A stretch of 20,389 nucleotides of DNA from a virus. Below are positions 14,601 to 20,389 of the stretch, piece by piece; within the stretch, counting starts at the first letter, position 1; every line of letters starts with the position of its first letter. The notes under the pieces were generated by a model. That model searched no databases. It was not told the DNA's origin and saw nothing but the letters and a program-made list of their open reading frames with translations. The stretch spans positions 1-20,389 of the IMG/VR virus record IMGVR_UViG_3300018424_000338, one strand, 5' to 3'. Made by a program: the position numbers and the translations under genes.

Positions 14601-17600
14601 CTTGTGTTGGATACTGTGCAACATTAGTCGCTCCAGAATCAGGAGCAGAAGCAATAGATCCAAGATCGGGTGTATCGAAGAAGTCAATCGAAGAATTGTT
14701 GTAAGAGTATACTCTTCTCTCTTCCTTACCAATGAAGGAGAACAAGTTACCATCAACAACTTCGGAGAAGGTTGCTTTCTCTGTAACAAGACCACCATCG
14801 ATATCGATCTCGATCGAACCGTTGTATCTTGGAATGAACGATGTAACCGCAACACCTCTGGTGGTAAACAGAATCTGCTCTTCTGGAGGATTGCCAATGA
14901 AGCTTTCTTCTGCTGCACCGAAGATTTCCAGATGTACATCGAAGATTTCTCTGACAGATGTAGAATCTGCAACTTCTCCATTGAACTCGAATAGAGTCTG
15001 GAATACTTCGTTGGAGATGAATCTTTCTTCCGCTGTACCAAGGATGCTGAATGATCCCTCGCCACTGAAGACAGGAGGAACAAATACAAATACATCGCCA
15101 AATGTAAATAGATCTCCAGATCCAATAAAATCTTTTGTTCTTGGTGTTTGTGCTTCGCCCTTGAGTGGGAAGATACCAAATGGATAGTTTGTAGCATGAC
15201 CAGTGATATACTCGTAATCGAGTAGAGTATCCTGCAGACTGATCCATCCAGTTTCTGGATAGTAAACGGTTTCGAGATATCCATGATCTTCGGTGTGTGT
15301 AGCAACCTGGGAGACATATCCATAATCTGGTGTCTCGAATAGATTGATCGAAGATGTGTTGTAATGGTATGTTCTTCTCTCTTCCTTGCTGACAAAGGAG
15401 AATAGATTGCCTTCGACAACCTCGGAGAATGTAGATCTCTCTGTAACAAGTCCACCATCGATATCGATGTGTGTAAATCCGTTGTAACGAGGGATAAACG
15501 ATGTAATTGTATCTCCACCGAAGGTGAAGAGAATTGGTCTCTCTGGTGGATTTGCAATAAAGCTTTCTTCTGCAGCACCATCGATATGCAATTCAATATC
15601 AAAGATTTCTCGGACAGAAGTGGAATCCGATGCAAATCCATTGAACTCAAACAGAGTCTGGAAGGATTCATCTGATACAAATCTCTCTTCTGCAGAACCA
15701 CGAATACTGAAGGATCCTTCGCCTTCGTGATATGGAGGAACGAAGACGTATACTTCGCCAAAGATTGAAATAGTACCAGAACCAACCCAGTTAGGCTGGA
15801 ATGCAATTTCGGTATTACTAGTGAGAGGTAGAATACCGAAGGGATAATTTGTAGCGTGATCAATAATGTACTGATAATCAAGTCTAGCGTCAGGAGTGCT
15901 AATCCATCCTGTCTCTGGATAATAGACTAGATCTAACGCACCATGATCAACTTCTTCTGTTGCTGCATTAGCAATGTATCCATAATCAGGACTTGTGAAG
16001 AAGTCAATAGAAGATGTGTTATAACTGTAAGTTCTTCTTTCTTCCTTACTGATGAAGGAGAACAGATTACCGCTAGCAACTTCGGAGAATGTAGATCTCT
16101 CGGCAGTAATTCCGCCCTCAATATCGAAGAGGACATTACCAAAGAACCTGGGAATGAAGCGTGTACTGGATGCTTGACTACCGAAGGCGATGGAAGTTCC
16201 TTGAACAGGATCTTTAATGATCGCAGATTCAGATGCAACGCCACCAAATTCGAGAAGAACTTGTTTCTCTTCTCCAGCATACTGAATAGATTCTGATCCA
16301 CCACCAAATCCAAATAGATTGCCACCACCAAAGATACCAACAGTGATGCCAATAACTGCTGTGCCATCGAGACTGATAGTACCAGCACCATAATGGTTTT
16401 GTGGACCTTTGGTGATTGCATTGCTGAATGCAAATAGTGTTCCAGAACCAATCCAATTTGGCTGGAACGAAATAGTCGTTTCGCTCTTGAGACGTAGTGT
16501 TCCAAATGGATAATCACTGAACGATACTACGTTCGCTAGATCTCCATAATCTAGTGGTTGGAATACATCGTCACCAGCAGCAGGAATTACCTTGCCATAG
16601 TCAACATTTGGTTCGGTAGCTGCAGAAGCAACACTCTGGTAGTCTTCCTTCTCGTATAGATATTCGCTGGATGTATTGTATGAGTATACATTCCTTTCTT
16701 GTAGACCAGCGATGGAGAACAGACTTCCCGATCCTTCCCATGCAAATGTCTTCGTGACATATTTGGTGCCGAAAGTAAATAGCGATCCTCCACCGAATGT
16801 GCGAAGAATGATACCAAGAGTGGCTTCTCCACTAATATTGAAGAGAGTCTTGCGTTGATCTCCAGGTCCTATAACACCGTATTCAATGCTCTGGAGACCA
16901 TAGTGGTCAAACTGATATCCACTATTACTTGCTTGGTAGATTGTGATCTCGGAGTTCTGTACTCTTGCTCCTTCAGGAACAGGAACAGTAACACTGTTTA
17001 GAGTATTGAAAGAAGTGTCGTTTTCAGCGACAATAATAGTATTTGGGAATCCAGTAAACTGAATTCTTAAATCTTCGCCGCCATCTGGTTCTTCACCACC
17101 ATTAAAACCATTGCCCTTAATGGCATTGACCGTTATTTCTTCTACTCCCTCTAAATTGAGGTAGAATCGTAAAGACCTAAATCCGCTTACATTAGTACCA
17201 AAGCGGATATGAGGACCAATGTTGAATCCACCTAGAGATCCTGTTCCAGAACCACCTGTAGAGTATGTGGTACGTGTGAACGTTGTATTTGGATCATTAT
17301 TAATGTCATCTGCAGTAACTTGAACAAAGTTACCGTAATCAGGCTGCTCGGGATAGACCGTAGCTTTTGCTTCGCCCGCAAAGGATCCACTGAATAGAGA
17401 TCCAGATCCATAGTATTTGGTGGAGAAGGCGGCGTTAGCAGCGCCTTGGAGGGTCCCGAGACCCTCCGTGTCGTATACAGATCCAAACGCCGCCAGAGCG
17501 GCACCTCGAATGGATACAGTGCCTGTGACAATCCATGGTGCTTGCAAGACGGTATACGCCTTACCAAGCTCGAATATTTGACCGCTACCAACGAATACCT

Positions 17601-17880
17601 TCTTAACTTTGAAAGTCGTGCTACTCGCAAGCTTGACTTCACCGAAGGGAAATCTTGTTCTGCCAGGAGGTTGGCGAATATCACCCCATTCATACTGTGC
17701 TGCGTGGTCTTCCGCTACACCACCGTAGTCAGCACTAGCAGTTGGGGTTCCTCCTAAAGTTCCTAAATCAAAATAGACAAACTCATCAACACTGGAAGAG
17801 TTATAGCTGTAGGAAATAACTCCGAAGTCAGCACCACGGAGTCCTCCTATAAACCCTTCACCAGTGTATGAAAATATCAT
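11602..17880 (-). CDS. Giant repetitive virion fibre protein, 2092 aa
   Basis: Almost entirely repeats. A short beta unit of about 20 residues (GSGSLFTFGGAAE and variants such as GEGSFSILGTAEERF) recurs throughout, often as SGAAESF..NPPD...LF..TGxA, suggesting a beta-solenoid or beta-prism shaft. A larger module, YSYNTSS...DYG...YYPETGWIS...TNYPFG, occurs five times (starting near residues 24, 390 and then three times in a 660-bp tandem). A non-repetitive domain of about 160 residues sits at 179-338. I found one Met (the initiator) and no Cys. The codon before the ATG is TAG, fixing 17880 as the earliest start, yet no Shine-Dalgarno or late promoter is visible between it and a terminator 20 bases upstream. 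It ends YGWII. No enzyme motif. Likely a long fibre or whisker; related DYG/PFG repeat proteins occur in marine phages as I recall, unverified. Confidence 0.9.
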   Translation of the reverse strand: MIFSYTGEGFIGGLRGADFGVISYSYNSSSVDEFVYFDLGTLGGTPTASADYGGVAEDHAAQYEWGDIRQPPGRTRFPFGEVKLASSTTFKVKKVFVGSGQIFELGKAYTVLQAPWIVTGTVSIRGAALAAFGSVYDTEGLGTLQGAANAAFSTKYYGSGSLFSGSFAGEAKATVYPEQPDYGNFVQVTADDINNDPNTTFTRTTYSTGGSGTGSLGGFNIGPHIRFGTNVSGFRSLRFYLNLEGVEEITVNAIKGNGFNGGEEPDGGEDLRIQFTGFPNTIIVAENDTSFNTLNSVTVPVPEGARVQNSEITIYQASNSGYQFDHYGLQSIEYGVIGPGDQRKTLFNISGEATLGIILRTFGGGSLFTFGTKYVTKTFAWEGSGSLFSIAGLQERNVYSYNTSSEYLYEKEDYQSVASAATEPNVDYGKVIPAAGDDVFQPLDYGDLANVVSFSDYPFGTLRLKSETTISFQPNWIGSGTLFAFSNAITKGPQNHYGAGTISLDGTAVIGITVGIFGGGNLFGFGGGSESIQYAGEEKQVLLEFGGVASESAIIKDPVQGTSIAFGSQASSTRFIPRFFGNVLFDIEGGITAERSTFSEVASGNLFSFISKEERRTYSYNTSSIDFFTSPDYGYIANAATEEVDHGALDLVYYPETGWISTPDARLDYQYIIDHATNYPFGILPLTSNTEIAFQPNWVGSGTISIFGEVYVFVPPYHEGEGSFSIRGSAEERFVSDESFQTLFEFNGFASDSTSVREIFDIELHIDGAAEESFIANPPERPILFTFGGDTITSFIPRYNGFTHIDIDGGLVTERSTFSEVVEGNLFSFVSKEERRTYHYNTSSINLFETPDYGYVSQVATHTEDHGYLETVYYPETGWISLQDTLLDYEYITGHATNYPFGIFPLKGEAQTPRTKDFIGSGDLFTFGDVFVFVPPVFSGEGSFSILGTAEERFISNEVFQTLFEFNGEVADSTSVREIFDVHLEIFGAAEESFIGNPPEEQILFTTRGVAVTSFIPRYNGSIEIDIDGGLVTEKATFSEVVDGNLFSFIGKEERRVYSYNNSSIDFFDTPDLGSIASAPDSGATNVAQYPTQDYGYLNNVYYPETGWISLQDELIDWQSITEHTTNYPFGLFKIVSGSSQDVVPVIRINYFGSGSLFTIGTAGVALPNKHGGTGQFRIYGEATERFIANPPDKQVLFDITGQVSEPILTFAEESFGTIRVRGAINITFTGAINPGGVISIDGNAVDRFTPSFTGSGDIFALSGAAEAFVVNPPDQTTLATFVGTAEERKAITAVVEGGTLSITGTASPAIRTFPETFFTNAEIFGQAVDRFTPSYTGEGFISTLSGAAESFAASPDDLQVLFDVTGVADKSFTFAAPTGTGSLSIFGGIPRPATLVFAESGFGSISIFGQLGESYLPNNTGSGTIFAAGISGEAITVDLPAFTRAHLQLSGAATEAFVINPPDITTNVKLGGDVRSSFALLTFAEQPTVHAQISGQADPVHYVPNYPGQVHIFSRGIAGEAVSRKLPAFQADLEISGLGGQRTTVAEEFFGSLFTFRGSSAPELLTFAEQPEVQIAISGTASERFVPDYVGDVLIGTFSGAAESLTVNPDERELLFSIGGGITSVKSTKSEVKTVNASIFNEDVKVYVIKKYPASGSAQIFGKAKTNFSITNIGSGSISTLSGAAESATFNPAEDTALFNFTGIATIRSAVSEVKTVNASIFSEDVKVYVVKKYVSDGGTAIVSGDSVVRISLLHVGEGSISTISGAAEAFAASPDDLQVLFDVNGIADTRQIWVYTKIGSGSLKKFSGAAESRAVVGISGGIFSLTGSAAEAFSLPYEGFGSLFGLVSKEERRTFAHQTTGTFTVSGQVEDVHVRNYEGSGNLYSFIGAEESFTKLVPAKTTILTITGEAVVKLSANYFGSGDLYLFDSAAEARTIPVTAGIFGEFYGVARRKVTRAEVASGTATISGESANAFSRGAYSGSGSTAISGQSENSHVRDFTGQVTIDIDGQVAVIRTQSYTTTGQATISGDAFINISPANPGSGTIFVYGKGEEIGPLGVWVSREGVLTIFGNSTDRKVSVAPERTYGWII
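12516..12609 (-). repeat. Near-identical SGAAE..ASPDDLQVLFDV unit, copy 2
   Basis: Encodes ISTISGAAEAFAASPDDLQ then VLFDVNGIAD. It matches the copy at 13776-13869, 1260 bp (420 codons) away, far more closely than other units of the array match each other. Confidence 0.7.
12640..13010 (-). repeat. Two-copy 246-bp repeat (82 aa)
   Basis: Two copies of a unit encoding SEVKTVNASIF, then DVKVYV and KKY, then a GSGxIF/SGAAES segment. The same gatagaagcattgactgtct string occurs at 12961 and 12715, a period of 246 bases, an exact multiple of three. It sits within the 2092-aa gene. Confidence 0.75.
13776..13869 (-). repeat. Near-identical SGAAE..ASPDDLQVLFDV unit, copy 1
   Basis: Encodes ISTLSGAAESFAASPDDLQ then VLFDVTGVAD. 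This is the upstream partner (in transcription) of the unit at 12516-12609; only a few residues differ. Confidence 0.7.
14455..16275 (-). repeat. Tandem 660-bp (220-aa) repeat, about 2.7 copies
   Basis: Landmarks recur at exactly 660-base steps: the RSTFSEV segment near 16081, 15421 and 14761, and the KEERRxYSYN segment near 16033, 15373 and 14713. Each unit encodes FSEV..GNLFSF..KEERR, YNTSS, TPDYGY, YYPETGWIS, HATNYPFG, then EERF, FQTLFEFNG, STSVREIFD, AAEESFI.NPPE and SFIPRYNG. The last copy breaks off after PFGLFKIV. The period is a multiple of three, so the frame is kept. Confidence 0.88.
16867..17346 (-). other. Non-repetitive domain inside the giant fibre (residues about 179-338)
   Basis: This stretch lacks the GSGSLF and PFG repeats on both sides. 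It has FNIGPHIRFGTNVSGFRSLR, LNLEGVEEITVNAIKGNGFN, LRIQFTGFPNTIIVAEND and EITIYQASNSGYQFDHYG, a pattern of alternating beta strands that suggests a jelly-roll or galactose-binding-like sandwich. Function unknown; a glycan-binding or branching domain is a guess. Confidence 0.5.
17431..17502 (-). other. Cluster of three GC-rich hairpins in coding DNA
   Basis: Within 72 bases of the giant gene are a perfect 8-bp stem with 4-base loop (17448-17467, ggagggtc/gaccctcc), a perfect 5-bp stem with 4-base loop (17489-17502, gccgc/gcggc), and a 4-bp stem with 7-base loop (17431-17445). They lie about 380-450 bases into the gene and use GC-rich codons unlike the surroundings. Confidence 0.7.
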
Positions 17881-17900
17881 CTACAACAGCGTACAGCAGT

Positions 17901-17927
17901 AAAAAGGGGGATCGCAAGCAACCCCCC
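17901..17927 (-). terminator. Hairpin terminator after the 477-aa gene
   Basis: On the minus strand a G5/C5 stem, extended by wobble and A-T/G-C pairs around a small loop, is followed by TTTTT. It is 33 bases past the stop of the 477-aa gene and 20 bases before the ATG of the 2092-aa gene. Confidence 0.85.
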
Positions 17928-17959
17928 TGTAGCATGATGTAGAATTCAATTGAAATGTA

Positions 17960-19393
17960 TCAGTCGAGGCTGACGTTCAGAGTGACTTTGATTTGGTCAC
18001 CAGCGTTTTGGATGCTGTATGGTCCGTTTGTGAATCTTTCTGCGAAGAAGATTGAGTTGTAGATAGTAGCAACACCTGCTGCACCAGCACCACCGCCATC
18101 AAGAGCGGGTTCGCAAGTAAATTCATTAGCAGTTGCTGTATGAACGGTGTATGTTCCAGGAGTTGTGGTGTTGTTTGTAGTACCTTGATCGATATAAACA
18201 ACATCACCAACAACTAGACCATGACCAGTGAAGGTTACCTTGGAGAAGTCAAACTCAACTTCGTCGTTTCCAGATGCAGGAGCGATGTTCTCTAGAAGTA
18301 GGTTGTTGAGGTAAACATCAACAGTTCCATCTTCATCTTCGGTCTCTCTATCGATACCAATAATTACCGTGTTAGCATCGATAGCGTCAGGAGCACCACC
18401 AATAACACCAGCGGTTCCACTCTGGGAAACTGCCATGCCTTTTGCTAAATCTGCAGCAACTTCAACTCTAAAGTCTCCGTTACCACTGACAGCACCGCTA
18501 TTAGCTTTATCTAGGTAGATGGTAGTTCCTGCGATACCAGCAACTCTTGCGCCAGAAGCAATACCAGTGCCAGTTACTCTTTGACCAACAGCAATGCCAG
18601 TTGTAGCACCAACAGTGATTTCAAACTCGCCAGCAGTACCAGTAATGGTAGTGGTGTTAGTTACAGCAGCAAGAGTGATAATTGCAGTACCTTGGTTTCC
18701 GCGAACACCAGTCTTGGAAACAGTAGTAGCAGCCGTAATTTGAGCAGCATCCTGTACACCAGCAAGGGTAACAGGCATGTTGTTTGCGCGAGCAAGATAG
18801 TAACCGTAGATGTCACCAGCAGCACCAGAGAATTCGAAAGTTTGCTCTGGATAAGAAGCGGTGGTTCTACCCGCACCGAAAGATAGAGATTGAGCAGCGA
18901 ATGTACCTGCGTTCTTGACACTTAAGTTGAGAGTCGTACCGTCAATGTCAACAACATATGCACCAGTGCCAACAGTATTGACAGGACCAGTTACATAATC
19001 ACCTTTCTTGATGCCAGCATTGGAAGCAACAGTGATTAGGTATGTGCCAGTAGTACCGTCACCATTAACGGTAGTAACAGCAGAAGGTTCGGTTGCAATA
19101 GCCCAACGGTTGCCGTTTAGAAGGATACCATACTGTGAGCTATAGTCTTGATCAGTTCTGTTGTTGATTACTTGGTGGTAACCAGTGGTAGGTGCAGAAC
19201 CATATCCGATACCAAAAGGTGAGGTGCCGTTATAGGGTTCAAAATATCTTGTCTGTGAAGGTGTATCACTTTCTGCAGGATACGTGTCGGTGGAATATAA
19301 TTTAAGAATTAAGTTTCTGGGAATCGCCTGATTAGCATTCAGAAGATTACGCAGAGATTCAATTTCACCTTGATTGGTTACTAGCAATGCCAT
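17960..19393 (-). CDS. Modular virion/tail fibre protein, 477 aa
   Basis: The two ends look like one fibre-type protein: an N-terminal part (1-100, with SLRNLLNANQ at 13-22, ILKLYSTDTYPAES and FGIGYGSAP) and later YPEQTFEFSGAAGDIYGYYL (181-200) that joins in sense to IFFAERFTNGPYSIQNAGDQ (448-467) and IKVTLNVSLD. Between these are inserted Gly/Thr/Ala-rich beta modules: about 105-168 (YLITVASNAGIKKGDYVTG..VVDIDGTTLNLS), 248-300 (FEITVGATTGIAVGQRVTG..VAGIAGTTIYLD) and 380-430 (FTGHGLVVGDVVYID..TYTVHTA). They share the pattern G-x(2)VxG...G...V..I.GTTI.L. AGAGGAG precedes the ATG, and a perfect late promoter lies 39 bases upstream. It ends at its own terminator, fitting strong, independent expression. 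Probably a structural or receptor-contact protein. Confidence 0.9.
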   Translation of the reverse strand: MALLVTNQGEIESLRNLLNANQAIPRNLILKLYSTDTYPAESDTPSQTRYFEPYNGTSPFGIGYGSAPTTGYHQVINNRTDQDYSSQYGILLNGNRWAIATEPSAVTTVNGDGTTGTYLITVASNAGIKKGDYVTGPVNTVGTGAYVVDIDGTTLNLSVKNAGTFAAQSLSFGAGRTTASYPEQTFEFSGAAGDIYGYYLARANNMPVTLAGVQDAAQITAATTVSKTGVRGNQGTAIITLAAVTNTTTITGTAGEFEITVGATTGIAVGQRVTGTGIASGARVAGIAGTTIYLDKANSGAVSGNGDFRVEVAADLAKGMAVSQSGTAGVIGGAPDAIDANTVIIGIDRETEDEDGTVDVYLNNLLLENIAPASGNDEVEFDFSKVTFTGHGLVVGDVVYIDQGTTNNTTTPGTYTVHTATANEFTCEPALDGGGAGAAGVATIYNSIFFAERFTNGPYSIQNAGDQIKVTLNVSLD

Positions 19394-19431
19394 TGAGACT
19401 CTCCTCTACTTATTTCGTGCGAGTTTATTTT

Positions 19432-19439
19432 TATTTATA
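19432..19439 (-). promoter_or_regulatory. T4-type late promoter (TATAAATA)
   Basis: A perfect minus-strand TATAAATA lies 39 bases upstream of the 477-aa gene, in the 57-base gap after the 239-aa gene. An AT-rich leader and an AGAGGAG ribosome-binding site follow. Confidence 0.8.
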
Positions 19440-19450
19440 ATGAGTATGAT

Positions 19451-20170
19451 TTATAATTTGAGTTTCAGGGAAACGACAAATCTGGAAATGTTATTTGAAT
19501 AGACGACTTCAAATTGGAAAACATCACCAGCAGTTACAGTAGTATCCCAAGTAGAAAGATTGTCGTCTTTGTTCTTTCTTTGAACAGTATTATTTAGCAC
19601 TCCCAAATGAGGTCTTTCTGTACCACAGATGGAAGAAAAGTTGGGAAAGTCTTCGAATGAACACTTTTTAATGTCAACTTCTAGGTTTCCCTCACTATCA
19701 GAAATAATTGTCCATGACTCGATAATACCAGTAACATCGATAGTCATGTGTCCTTTAGGACCATTAGACATCGGAAAAGATCCGCTGTCAATTACATAGT
19801 TAAGAGTTCGTGTAAGATCAGCAGTTGTTGCAAATGCAACTCCGAAGAAAGCCGCTCCACCTGTGGGGGGTGTACTGAAAACAATCTGATCGTTTGATAC
19901 TACATAATCGACTCTAGGTTCGAGTATAACATTATTAATAGAGATAGATATCTGCTCTTCGTTTAGGGGAGTATATGCTTCACCATTAATAGTGATGTTG
20001 AACGTATCTTGAACTCCATCAAACTGCGAAGCAATGCTGTCAATAAGAAGGTTGGAATATTGAACAGATTTTGACGGAATCTGATAGTTTACATCAATTC
20101 CATACTGCTGTGGTAACTGCTTACCTACTCTATACGAACTATCACCAATCCTGACGTTATACTGTGCCAT
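19451..20170 (-). CDS. Tail fibre-type virion protein, 239 aa
   Basis: Two beta-rich halves. Residues about 48-115 contain FDGVQDTFNITINGEAYTPL, then ISINNVILEPRVDYVVSNDQ and IVFSTPPTGGAAFFGVAFA, a module that recurs in marine phage structural proteins. The C-terminal part, KGHMTIDVTGIIESWTIISD, LEVDIKKCSFEDFPNFSSIC, then LSTWDTTVTAGDVFQFEVVY and RFVVSLKLKL, matches a common fibre or tail C-terminal domain (GxxxxDIxKxxYxDFP...W...V.AGDxxxFxVxS...RxxLxLKx). Likely a receptor-contact or tail-tip protein. Its ATG shares a base with the previous gene's stop (TGATG), with AGGAG upstream, so the two genes are translationally coupled. Confidence 0.88.
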   Translation of the reverse strand: MAQYNVRIGDSSYRVGKQLPQQYGIDVNYQIPSKSVQYSNLLIDSIASQFDGVQDTFNITINGEAYTPLNEEQISISINNVILEPRVDYVVSNDQIVFSTPPTGGAAFFGVAFATTADLTRTLNYVIDSGSFPMSNGPKGHMTIDVTGIIESWTIISDSEGNLEVDIKKCSFEDFPNFSSICGTERPHLGVLNNTVQRKNKDDNLSTWDTTVTAGDVFQFEVVYSNNISRFVVSLKLKL

Positions 20171-20389
20171 CAGGAAACTCCTGGGCTTACTTCAGCATTT
20201 CCCATAATAACTCTTGTCTTGTACCCATTAGGGTCTTCAAGAACAATGTCGTAAACATACCTTCTTCTATCAAGAGCAGCAGTTTCTACATCAGTGAGAG
20301 AAAGAGCAATCTCTCCAGTTGTTCTATTTACAAATGTCAGAGTGAAAGGAACTGACGTAGTTGCTGAATAACTTTTCTTCATTACAGCA
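20170..20389 (-). CDS. Tail-associated protein, C-terminal part; 5' end beyond window
   Basis: The frame is open to the right edge (72 residues visible). An ATG at 20382 is possible, but only 7 bases precede it and they read as codons Ala-Val, so this may be an internal Met of a longer gene. The visible part, VPFTLTFVNRTTGEIALSLT, DRRRYVYDIVLEDPNGYKTR, VIMGNAEVSPGVS, is an Ig-like beta domain seen at the start or end of phage tail and baseplate proteins (Y.YDI.L.D..G....V..G...V.P.V). It overlaps the 239-aa gene by one base. Confidence 0.75.
   Translation of the reverse strand, partial: AVMKKSYSATTSVPFTLTFVNRTTGEIALSLTDVETAALDRRRYVYDIVLEDPNGYKTRVIMGNAEVSPGVS

Noticed and set aside
11673-15881. 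Long open frames of 969 and 431 codons on the minus strand within the giant gene
   Set aside because: They lie in another frame of the repetitive giant gene and translate to Leu/Ser/Gln-rich sequence without domains. A repeat unit that lacks a stop in a shifted frame lacks it in every copy, which explains the length.
12000-16300. CRISPR-like or non-coding repeat array
   Set aside because: Repeat periods (660, 246 bases) are multiples of three, the frame stays open, and the peptide pattern is conserved, so these are protein repeats.

Overview
The window reads as one stretch of the virion-structure (tail fibre and adhesin) region of a T4-like myovirus, most likely a marine cyanophage infecting Synechococcus or Prochlorococcus. 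Every convincing gene lies on the minus strand. Several intergenic gaps carry the T4-type late promoter TATAAATA or a close variant, and four gene-to-gene junctions contain hairpin terminators or late promoters. The proteins look like tail fibre and adhesin modules known from marine T4-like phages: pectate-lyase-like beta-helix, carbohydrate-binding W-repeats, an Mtd-like N-terminus and glycine-rich adhesins. No core T4 gene (terminase, portal, capsid, sheath, polymerase) is inside the window, so the phage assignment is inferred from style and context.

In order of transcription (high to low coordinates): (1) 20389-19451 holds the 3' end of a small tail-associated gene, overlapping by one base a 239-aa fibre-type protein. 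(2) A late promoter drives a 477-aa modular virion protein (19393-17960) that ends at a hairpin terminator. (3) A 2092-aa repeat protein (17880-11602) fills nearly a third of the window. It has only its initiator methionine, no cysteine, and tandem 660-bp repeats. (4) A late promoter right after its stop starts a three-gene unit: a 152-aa Mtd-like protein, a 123-aa unknown protein and a 1098-aa fibre with five W-repeats and a beta-helix domain; this unit ends at a terminator. (5) Two small virion proteins (106 and 111 aa), each with its own late promoter. (6) Three tandem paralogues of 348, 331 and 320 aa that are very rich in Gly and Cys. (7) A 46-aa small ORF and a 250-aa acidic unknown protein, then a terminator. 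(8) A two-gene sugar-modification cassette: a GT9-type glycosyltransferase and a carbamoyltransferase that runs off the left edge.

Taken together this is a late-expressed host-recognition module. Long fibre shafts (1098 and 2092 aa) are accompanied by candidate tip or adhesin proteins (Gly/Cys-rich trio, 477 aa, 239 aa) and small tip-capping proteins (152, 111, 106 aa), followed by enzymes that could decorate a glycan. The most unusual points are the extreme composition contrast (a Cys-free giant beside proteins with 8-11% Cys), the exact 660-bp tandem repeat, and the giant gene lying behind a terminator without a visible promoter or ribosome-binding site. There is no gene-free stretch above 300 bases, and I saw no tRNA, CRISPR array or insertion sequence.
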